Notes under the pieces: generated by a model
What the model was told of the DNA's origin: nothing
Seen by the model: only the letters and a program-made list of their open reading frames with translations
The model's database searches: none
Position numbers and translations under genes: made by a program
Shown: in pieces, positions 57,359 through 64,000 of the stretch
How positions within the stretch are numbered: position 1 is the stretch's first letter
Layout of the letters: each line of letters opens with the position of its first letter
Assembly (NCBI GenBank): GCA_021044545.1
Contig: CP087990.1
Span: 1,612,001 to 1,676,000, forward strand
Reading direction: 5' to 3'
DNA length: 64,000 nucleotides
Origin: Comamonadaceae bacterium M7527
GTDB lineage: Bacteria; Pseudomonadota; Gammaproteobacteria; Burkholderiales; Burkholderiaceae_C

Positions 57359-58186
57359 CTAGACGGCTGTTGCTGTGTTTAACAGGTCTCGCGTTGACAG
57401 CGCCACTGTTCTGGCTGCTTGGGCAAAGTCAGTGCCGCTTGATGCATACAAAATAGCACGCGATGAGTTGATTACTGCCATGCCATTGGCGGTACTGCCC
57501 GCTTTCACGGTGGCATAGGCATCACCACCTTGCGCACCCACGCCAGGAATCAACAGCGGCACTGTGGGTGCCAACTCTCGCACGCGTGCAATTTCAGCGG
57601 GGAAGGTGGCGCCCACCACCAGCCCCACCTGGCCATTGGTGTTCCACTCGGTTTGTGCCAAGCGGGCCAAGTGCTCAAACAGCTTGGGCTGACCGGGCAC
57701 ATCGGCCAAACGTTGGTTTTGCAGGTCACTGCCGCCGGGATTGCTGGTGCGGCACAGCAAAAACACGCCTTTGTCGGCATACGCAAGATAAGGCTCTACG
57801 GAGTCTCGCCCCATAAAAGGCGACAAGGTCACTGCGTGCGCACCGTAGCGCTCAAACGCCTCACGCGCGTATTGCTGCGCCGTACTGCCAATATCGCCAC
57901 GCTTGGCATCCAAAATGACCGGCACATTGGGTGCGCGCTCGCGCATGTAGGCCATGAGGCGCTCCAGCGTCGCCTCGGCACCCATGGCTGCAAAGTAGGC
58001 AATTTGCGGCTTGAAGCTACACGCCACATCTGCGGTCGCATCCACAATGGCCTTGCAAAACTCAAACACTGCGTCCGGCTTGCCTTGCAAGTGAGCGGGC
58101 ATTTTGGCCAGGTCTGGGTCCAGGCCCACACACAACAAAGAGTTATTGGTGCGCTGCGCCGCGCTTAGCAGTTGGGTAAATGTCAT
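57359..58186 (-). CDS. pyrF: Orotidine-5'-phosphate decarboxylase (type 2)
   Basis: A 275-residue enzyme making UMP. The catalytic region is [17 protein letters not shown] (about residues 88-104); CVGLDPD near the N-terminus and [11 protein letters not shown] near 220 are typical of the long bacterial subfamily. The start at 58186 lies inside the last 44 bases of the DUF1853 gene. Confidence 0.96.
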   Translation of the reverse strand: MTFTQLLSAAQRTNNSLLCVGLDPDLAKMPAHLQGKPDAVFEFCKAIVDATADVACSFKPQIAYFAAMGAEATLERLMAYMRERAPNVPVILDAKRGDIGSTAQQYAREAFERYGAHAVTLSPFMGRDSVEPYLAYADKGVFLLCRTSNPGGSDLQNQRLADVPGQPKLFEHLARLAQTEWNTNGQVGLVVGATFPAEIARVRELAPTVPLLIPGVGAQGGDAYATVKAGSTANGMAVINSSRAILYASSGTDFAQAARTVALSTRDLLNTATAV

Positions 58187-59435
58187 GGCTAGATTGTAGT
58201 GAAACACTCGCATCTATCCACGCGCGCCACTGCTCACACCAAGCCTGCGCAAGCTCGTCAAATGCAAACACGCCCAGCATTTGCACACGCGGGTGCTGAC
58301 CGGGCAGCACGCTGGGCGAACGCAGGCCGATGGGGTCATGCAAATCATGACAATGACCTTGACTAACGGGCCCCAGCCACTCGGCACGCTGCAACAAACG
58401 ACACTGCCAGCCCGCTGGCAACAGCAAGCTGCGCGCTTGCGCCCAGGTCGTGCGCGGCCCAAACCGGGCGGTGTGACCGCTAAACGCCAAAGGCGTTGAG
58501 GCTTCTTCACCTGTTGCCCCCCTGGGTAGCGCCTGTGACCAAGGTCCTTGGCCCAGCAAGGCGGTCCATTGCTCATGGTTGGCATGTGGTGTGGCGGCCC
58601 ACTGCCGCAGCGCATACGTGCTGCGTGCAGGCACAAACCAACGACCGCGCACATGCGCCAACCGCTGCACTGGCTCGTTTGCCCAAGGCTTGGGCAGAGC
58701 ATGGGTCAATTGCTGGTGTGTGAGTTTGTGCCACTTATGCTGCCAGTTTTCGTGGCCATCCGGGCCAATGGCTTGCAGCGCAGATTGCTGCCAGTCACCG
58801 CCCAGCAGCGCTGACTCGTGCGCCAGCGCATAAAACTTCACTGCCAACTCGCAGTGCACCAACTGGCCCAGCTCATCGCGCCACACATAGTCCAACTCCC
58901 CCAACTGGGTAGCGGTGGGCTCGCCCTTTGCATTGCATTCAAACAGTTTGACGCCACTGGCTTGCCACTGAAACGCCGGGCTTTGACGCACCGCGTAATC
59001 CATCAGCGCTTCGGCCAAGCGCCCCAAACGCGGCGGGTTGGGCTGTACACAGCTTTGGCCGGCTGAGTGGGTCGCCGCATGGTTATCTGTCTGTTGGCTG
59101 GGTTGTCTGGATAGGTGTAACAAGCGCTTGGCACTTGGCTTGTGGGTAAGCGCCTGTTGTACGGCCTCCACCAATGCATTGGGGGTAGTGGCTTGTGCAT
59201 GCAACCACTGCGCCATGCTGGCGTCCTGGCTGCGCGGCCACAAGGCCTGGCCAAACATATGTGCAGTGTCTCGGGCGTGAGCCTCAGTCCAAGGCCAAAA
59301 TGCAGGCGCCTTGAGCAGCCAGTACAAGTCTCGGGCATATTGATGGGTATGCGCCCATAAAGGGCTCCACACAGGCTGGCCTGCCGCGTTATTGGCCACT
59401 TCCGGGCACACGCACTGTCGCGCTTGCTTGAACAT
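58143..59435 (-). CDS. DUF1853 family protein
   Basis: A 430-residue protein of the DUF1853 family, recognised from the nuclease-like middle part [24 protein letters not shown] (about residues 178-200), in which acidic residues and the E-x-K pattern recall PD-(D/E)XK enzymes. This last point is inference. No signal peptide is visible. It overlaps the UDG-family gene by 47 bases and pyrF by 44. Start choice is uncertain: a GTG at the [16 protein letters not shown] position would remove most of the first overlap. Confidence 0.75.
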   Translation of the reverse strand: MFKQARQCVCPEVANNAAGQPVWSPLWAHTHQYARDLYWLLKAPAFWPWTEAHARDTAHMFGQALWPRSQDASMAQWLHAQATTPNALVEAVQQALTHKPSAKRLLHLSRQPSQQTDNHAATHSAGQSCVQPNPPRLGRLAEALMDYAVRQSPAFQWQASGVKLFECNAKGEPTATQLGELDYVWRDELGQLVHCELAVKFYALAHESALLGGDWQQSALQAIGPDGHENWQHKWHKLTHQQLTHALPKPWANEPVQRLAHVRGRWFVPARSTYALRQWAATPHANHEQWTALLGQGPWSQALPRGATGEEASTPLAFSGHTARFGPRTTWAQARSLLLPAGWQCRLLQRAEWLGPVSQGHCHDLHDPIGLRSPSVLPGQHPRVQMLGVFAFDELAQAWCEQWRAWIDASVSLQSSHDIYPTAKRGAAHQ

Positions 59436-60342
59436 GCACCATGGCCATACACAAGTCAGCCCACACCTTGCCTTTGTCTATGGGGTTGCGCAGCAAAGAA
59501 GCCAGCGGGTAAGTCACCGCTACCGGCGTGGCTGCATGGTCGGCCGGTCGATAGCTGTGCAGTTGGCTGCGCCACTGGCCCAGCGCTGCAAACTGCTGCG
59601 CAGACTGCGCCAATAAGGCTTGTGCCACAGGCTGGCCCATGGCAACCACCATGTGCGGCTGTAACAAGGCAATTTGTCGTTGTACATAGGCCACACAGGC
59701 TTTTGCCTCAGTTGGTCCGCCCAATACGCCTGGCAGTGGGCGACATTTGGTCAGACTTGTCAGATAAACGTCGTCTGGCGTCAGCTTCATAGCGCGCCAC
59801 ATGGCTTGCAACAACTCCCATTCGTCACCGTTAACAGGTTGTTGACCTTGGTCAGACGGGGCCAGGCTTTCCACCACAAACAACCACTTGGCGCTGCTGC
59901 TGCCCCAGCCTGCGACACGCGCGGTGCTGCCTTCGCACAGCTTGCAAACTTGGCAGGCATCAATACTGGCTGGCAGCTCGTCCCACAGCGTATTGAACAC
60001 ACTCACAGCTGGGCGCAACAACTGCTCAACCGCTGCTGGTGGCGCGGTCTCAGGTTCAGGCGCAGGGGCAACAGATGGCCTGCTCACACCAGCGATGGGG
60101 CTTGCGTCTGCTGGCGTTTGTGAAACCGACTGGGCAGCTGCTGGCGCAATTGGTGCCGGCACATCCGCTCGCTGGGCCGGGGCAGCCTCCGACGAGTTGG
60201 GCCAAAACCACTGAATACCCATGGCTTTCAGCATGGCGCGCGCGCGCCTGTCCAAGCGCAGGCTTTCGGTCAGTACGGGCGTGGGCACGCCGTCGCTGCC
60301 AGGTGGCGCGGGATCAAGCGTGGTTGGGCGTGGCTCGGACAT
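59389..60342 (-). CDS. Uracil-DNA glycosylase family protein (Fe-S type)
   Basis: A 317-residue protein. The first 110 residues are Ala/Pro-rich and probably disordered; the rest is a family 4-like UDG domain. Cluster cysteines are in ACQVCKLCEG (about 130) and in LTKCRPLPGV with KACVAYVQRQI. The active-site loop reads VVESLAPSDQGQQPVNGDEW, unlike the canonical GExPG...G(R/K)PFVG form, so uracil excision is uncertain. The tsaB-rimI-UDG order is a common betaproteobacterial arrangement. Confidence 0.82.
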   Translation of the reverse strand: MSEPRPTTLDPAPPGSDGVPTPVLTESLRLDRRARAMLKAMGIQWFWPNSSEAAPAQRADVPAPIAPAAAQSVSQTPADASPIAGVSRPSVAPAPEPETAPPAAVEQLLRPAVSVFNTLWDELPASIDACQVCKLCEGSTARVAGWGSSSAKWLFVVESLAPSDQGQQPVNGDEWELLQAMWRAMKLTPDDVYLTSLTKCRPLPGVLGGPTEAKACVAYVQRQIALLQPHMVVAMGQPVAQALLAQSAQQFAALGQWRSQLHSYRPADHAATPVAVTYPLASLLRNPIDKGKVWADLCMAMVHVQASATVRVPGSGQ

Positions 60343-60348
60343 AGCGGG

Positions 60349-60867
60349 CTATTTTGGCATGCGCCAGTCGGCCAGTGGCAAACGCATCACTTGCGCATCT
60401 TCGCGCTGGGTTTTGTTCAAAGGGTAGTAGCGCTTGCGCACGCCAACAGGCGCAAAGCCAAGGCCGGTGTACAGCGCAATAGCCGCTTGGTTGCTCATGC
60501 GCACCTCTAACCAAAGCGTTTGGGCATTGTGACCTTGCGCCCATACAGCAAGCGCTTGCATCATCACAGTAGCCCAGCCCTGGCGTCTAAACGTGGGGGC
60601 TACCGTGATGTTTAACAAGTGCGCCTCATCCACGCCCATCATGGCCACAAAATAACCCACTATGACCTGGCCTTGGCTGTTATGCCAGGTAGGCAACTCG
60701 CCAGGTAGCGGCTCACTCACCAACAGTTGTGCGTGGTTGCGGTGCGCCACGGCGTCTTGTAAATGATTGTGCGTCCACGGGTGGGTGTAGGCGGCTTTCT
60801 CAAGGTCGGCAATGACCGCCACGTCGTTGGACGACATGTCGACAAATTTAACGCAGCGCGCGGTCAT
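60349..60867 (-). CDS. rimI: Ribosomal-protein S18 alanine N-acetyltransferase RimI
   Basis: A 172-residue GNAT acetyltransferase. The acetyl-CoA loop is TVAPTFRRQGWATVMMQAL (about residues 88-106), and LWLEVRMSNQAAIALYTGLGF is the RimI signature. The first ATG at 60867 is used; MSSND, ten codons later, is another possible start. It lies ten bases after tsaB and six before the UDG-family gene. Confidence 0.93.
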   Translation of the reverse strand: MTARCVKFVDMSSNDVAVIADLEKAAYTHPWTHNHLQDAVAHRNHAQLLVSEPLPGELPTWHNSQGQVIVGYFVAMMGVDEAHLLNITVAPTFRRQGWATVMMQALAVWAQGHNAQTLWLEVRMSNQAAIALYTGLGFAPVGVRKRYYPLNKTQREDAQVMRLPLADWRMPK

Positions 60868-60877
60868 CGGTACGCCG

Positions 60878-61621
60878 TCACTGTGCGGCGGCTTGCTCAG
60901 CCTTGGCTTGCATGCGCTGCGCTGTAGTCAGTGCCACTTTGTCCCGCACATAAAGGGGGCGCGCCATGGCCGCTGGCACCGCAGCGCCGCTGGCTATCAA
61001 TGCAGGTACCAGCGTGAGCATGGCGCAAGCGGTGGGCAAGGCTGGACACCACGATACCCGCTGCGCGTGCTCGCCCAACTCCGCGCCGTACACCGCCAGT
61101 GCATTGCCACACAAGTGTTGCGCCTGCGCGTTGGTAGCCAACAAGTCTGCCGGCTTGACCAGGGCAGGTGCGGCCAATTGCTGGGGTAGCGTGGTGCTGC
61201 CGTCTGACTCAGTCAACGCATAGGTCGCCGTATAAATTTCACCCATGCGCGCGTCCATGCACGCACCAATCACCATGGGCGTGCTGCTGCCCAACTGCGT
61301 GCGCGCGGCCTGAGCGCAAGCCATAAGCGTGTTGACCGGCACCACCTCAATGCCACCCGGGCGCGCCGACACGGCCAAGCCTTGCGCCACCGCACAAGCC
61401 GCGCGCAAGCCCGTAAACGCGCCAGGGCCCTGCCCAAACGCAATAACATCCAGCTGCGCCACCGCAATGCCAGCCTGCGACAACAGGTCTGCAATGCGCG
61501 CCAACATGGTGGACGACGCAGCCGCTGCGCCCTCACCGTCAAACGCATACACGCGCCCCGCACTTTGCAAGGCCAGCGATAAGCGGTCTGTACTGGATTC
61601 GATTACTAAAACATGCTGCAT
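60878..61621 (-). CDS. tsaB: tRNA threonylcarbamoyladenosine biosynthesis protein TsaB
   Basis: A 247-residue partner of TsaD in making the t6A modification of tRNAs. Start at 61621 (MQHVLVIESSTDRLSLAL); signature FGQGPGAFTGLRAACAVAQG at about residue 65. The frame upstream of 61621 has no conservation. It works in the same pathway as the Sua5/TsaC protein at the right edge of the window. Confidence 0.95.
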   Translation of the reverse strand: MQHVLVIESSTDRLSLALQSAGRVYAFDGEGAAAASSTMLARIADLLSQAGIAVAQLDVIAFGQGPGAFTGLRAACAVAQGLAVSARPGGIEVVPVNTLMACAQAARTQLGSSTPMVIGACMDARMGEIYTATYALTESDGSTTLPQQLAAPALVKPADLLATNAQAQHLCGNALAVYGAELGEHAQRVSWCPALPTACAMLTLVPALIASGAAVPAAMARPLYVRDKVALTTAQRMQAKAEQAAAQ

Positions 61622-61742
61622 GGGGTCCAACTTAATTTGAAATAACGCACAATAGGCATACAAAATGTACTGGGCAGCCAAGCCGCGGACAGCACAACGC
61701 CTGATGCACATAGCAGACTATTTTGACCTTTTTTAAAACGGC

Positions 61743-63409
61743 ATGCTTTTAAAAACACGCAGATGTAACTCAAGCGGATGCGCGTCGCAGCAGCGCGCCG
61801 CGTTACCCGTTGGGCGAGCCGCCACAGCATTTGCTGCTGGCTTGTTGGTATGTGTCATCGCCGCACTCAACACGGGCTGCGCCACGGCAGCTGGTTTACC
61901 GGACAACGTGCAGGCGCGGCTTAGCAACATTGGCGTGCCTGCCAGCGCCGTGTCTGTGGTGGTGGCTCCGGTGCAGGCGAATGCGCCAGCGCTGTTGAGC
62001 GTCAACGCGCAAACGCCACGCAACCCTGCGTCTGTGACCAAACTGGTAACAACCGCTGCGGCGCTGGACACCTTGGGTCCAGACTTTATGTGGCACACCA
62101 ACTTCTACGCCACTGGAGAGGTGCAAGCGGGCTTGCTGCTTGGCAACATGGTGATTCAAGGCGGCGGCGACCCCAAGTTTGTCATTGAGCGCATTACCGA
62201 GGCCATGCAAACCCTGCGCAACAAAGGCCTGAAAAACATAATGGGCGACCTGGTGCTGGACAACAGCGCGTTTGCCGTGCCCACCACAGACGCAGGCAGT
62301 TTTGACGGCGAAGTGCTGCGCCCCTACAACGTACAGCCCGACGCCCTGTTGGTGAACTTCAAATCTGTCATTTTGAAATTTGACCCAGGCACCAAAAAAG
62401 GCGTGGCCACGGTAACGGTAGAGCCACCCATGGCTGGCCTGGATGTGCCCAGTACGGTGCGCCTGCGCAATGGTCGCTGCGGCGATTGGCGCGGCAAACT
62501 GGGCGGCAACCTGGAGCAAGCGCACGCCTACACATTCAGCGGGCGCTACCCCAAGTCTTGCGGCCAGAAAGAGTGGCCTGTGGCCTATATTGCACCCGAT
62601 GAATACGCAGGCAAAGCCTTGTTGGGTATTTGGCGCTCAATGGGCGGCACACTCAGCGGCACTGTGCGCATGGGCACCACACCAGCCAATGCGAGACTGT
62701 TGTTATCGGCTACGTCTTTGCCACTGCGAGACATCATTGCAGACGTCAACAAGTTCAGCAACAACGTGATATGGCGCAGCAAGTGTTTTTAACCATGGGC
62801 CTGTCCAACCCCAAGCAATTGGCAACAGGCCAAGTCCTGCACACCAAGGCTTTAACGGCATCTTCCAACACGCCTAACAAGGCGCGCTTACTCAGCAACG
62901 CTTTTGAGGCCATATTGCCTGTAGCCAATGCGGCCGCCCCTGACAACACAAAGCCCTGGCAAACCCAACCCGCCACGTTTGACACCGCACGCAGTGCAGT
63001 CCACAGTTGGTGGTTGTCTCAGGTGGGCAAATCCCGGCCCGACTTGCCTGCCCCCCTAACAGACAACGGCTCTGGCCTGTCACGAGACGGGCGCATCACG
63101 GCCAACAGCCTTATTGCCTTGCTCAGGCACGAGGCATCAAAGCCCAACTTTTCAGACTTTTACAACTCGCTGAGCATTGCAGGTGTTGACGGCACTGTTA
63201 AAAATATGGGCAGAGACGGCAGCACGCCAAACGCCTACGGCAATGCCCGCTTAAAAACCGGCACGCTCAAAGATGTGAGCGCCATTGCGGGCTATGTCAC
63301 TGGGCGAAGTGGGCGGCAATATGTGGTGGCCGCACTGGTAAACCACGACGACGCGCCTAAAGCGCGTGCCGCGCTGTACCAGTTGGTCGAGTGGACAGCC
63401 AGCCAATAA
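61743..63409 (+). CDS. dacB: D-alanyl-D-alanine carboxypeptidase/endopeptidase, PBP4 (frameshifted in this sequence)
   Basis: A periplasmic class C penicillin-binding protein that trims or cleaves peptidoglycan cross-links. The N-terminal hydrophobic segment ends near LNTGCATA. The catalytic SxxK is Ser97-Lys100 (PASVTKLVTT). The second catalytic motif is in NGSGLSRDG and the third is RLKTGTL. The frame breaks at GTGATATGGCG: removing one AT (62769-62772) gives ...FSNNVMAQQVFLTMG and about 554 residues, ending at 63409. Uncorrected, the first part stops at 62792 and lacks two of three motifs. Divergent from tsaB. Confidence 0.9.
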
Positions 63410-63436
63410 GCTTGGCAGGCCTGATGGGCTTGGGGC

Positions 63437-64000
63437 TTAAGCGCTTGCGCGTTGCAACCTGTCGCGCACACCCTCCCAGGCGGCGTTTGCAGGTGGGGCC
63501 TGCACCCATATGCGCGCAACACCTGTTTGGTCTAGCGCACGCAATTGCGCAAACAACTCATGCGCGCAATCAGCGGCCAATGCGGGCATGGCGCGACACC
63601 GGCCGGTATCAAGGCCACTGGCACTGACCACGGCTTGGCTGGCATACACCGCATCGGTTGGCAACACCTCGCCAGCGGCGCAAGCCTGCAACAAGGCATG
63701 TTCAGCCAACACCAGCACGCGGGCACTGGGTGCGTAGTGAGACGCCAGCGAGCCAGACACTTGCGGCGAATGCGCATTGGGCAACGCCAAGCTGCAGCCC
63801 AATGCGGCCTCTAGCTGGGCTTTCGTCAGCACGCCGGGGCGCAGCAAAGCGGGTTGTGCTTGGCTGAGATCAACAATGGCAGACTCTATGCCCACTTCAC
63901 AAGCGCCACCGTCGACCACCACCAGCTGCAACGGCGCCTGATTAATGCGCACGTCTTCAAACTCACTGAGTACATGGGCTGCCGTAGTAGGACTCACGCG
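63437..64000 (-). CDS. L-threonylcarbamoyladenylate synthase, Sua5 type (5' end outside window)
   Basis: The C-terminal 187 residues of a Sua5/YrdC/YwlC protein that makes threonylcarbamoyl-AMP for tRNA t6A. The YrdC end is visible (VSPTTAAHVLSEFEDVRINQ; VGIESAIVDLSQAQPALLRPG), then the Sua5 C-terminal domain (SPQVSGSLASHYAPSARVLV), which marks the long Sua5 type rather than the short TsaC type. The frame runs off the window at 64000. Convergent with dacB. Confidence 0.92.
   Translation of the reverse strand, partial: RVSPTTAAHVLSEFEDVRINQAPLQLVVVDGGACEVGIESAIVDLSQAQPALLRPGVLTKAQLEAALGCSLALPNAHSPQVSGSLASHYAPSARVLVLAEHALLQACAAGEVLPTDAVYASQAVVSASGLDTGRCRAMPALAADCAHELFAQLRALDQTGVARIWVQAPPANAAWEGVRDRLQRASA

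Noticed and set aside
1..64000. CRISPR array, prophage, insertion sequence or integron
   Set aside because: No regular spaced repeats, transposase, integrase, phage structural gene or terminal inverted repeats are seen.

Overview
The window reads as chromosome of a Burkholderiales betaproteobacterium, most likely Comamonadaceae. This is an inference from gene content and order: divergent fur and bamE-dapB, the hpf-ptsN-hprK group, ssb/MFS/uvrA, tsaB-rimI-UDG, the proteobacterial-type gshA, and a formate dehydrogenase locus with DUF3305/DUF3306. Nearly all of it is single-copy core metabolism. I see no insertion sequence, prophage, integron, CRISPR array, rRNA or tRNA, and no gene-free stretch longer than about 220 bases.

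Layout. 1-1219: 3'-truncated RNA pseudouridine synthase with a very long charged N-terminal extension. 1282-10754: a Crp/Fnr regulator divergent from a seven-gene operon that pairs two acyl-CoA ligase-type enzymes with a LivGHMKF-type ABC importer; it looks like an uptake-and-activation module for an organic acid. 10769-19605: a tightly overlapping minus-strand run (mrp, DUF3305, DUF3306, polyferredoxin, TorD-like chaperone, mobA, fdhD, moeA, gshB) that makes and inserts molybdenum cofactor. It is divergent from 19823-24902, the formate dehydrogenase structural genes (Tat peptide, alpha, Fe-S beta, small lipoprotein, cytochrome b). 25033-35637: kup, gshA, proA, holA, lptE, leuS, dapB and bamE, all on the minus strand. 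35826-38231: fur, hprK, ptsN, hpf. 38400-43797: MFS transporter, patatin-like lipase, small ORF, corA and fadD. 43979-49589: pntB, pntA, NudJ-like NUDIX, TSUP permease, mnmA. 49789-57308: small unknown protein, ssb, ClC channel, MFS transporter, uvrA, GST. 57359-64000: pyrF, DUF1853, UDG-family protein, rimI, tsaB, dacB and a 5'-truncated Sua5.

The strongest unexpected signal is technical or evolutionary. At least ten conserved genes (livG, livM, livF, the torD-like gene, fdh beta, dapB, the patatin gene, mnmA, gst, dacB) are interrupted or altered by one- or two-base indels, mostly at short mononucleotide runs. Because dapB is among them and ordinary gene ends and ATGA overlaps reappear when the indels are corrected, I read most as consensus errors in the sequence, not as gene decay. 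Coordinates of affected genes are given for the corrected gene.

I did not find a convincing wholly new system. The best leads are the formate dehydrogenase maturation genes of unknown function, the regulated acid uptake/activation operon, the disordered extension of the pseudouridine synthase, and an inverted repeat just ahead of the start codon of an unknown 134-residue protein.
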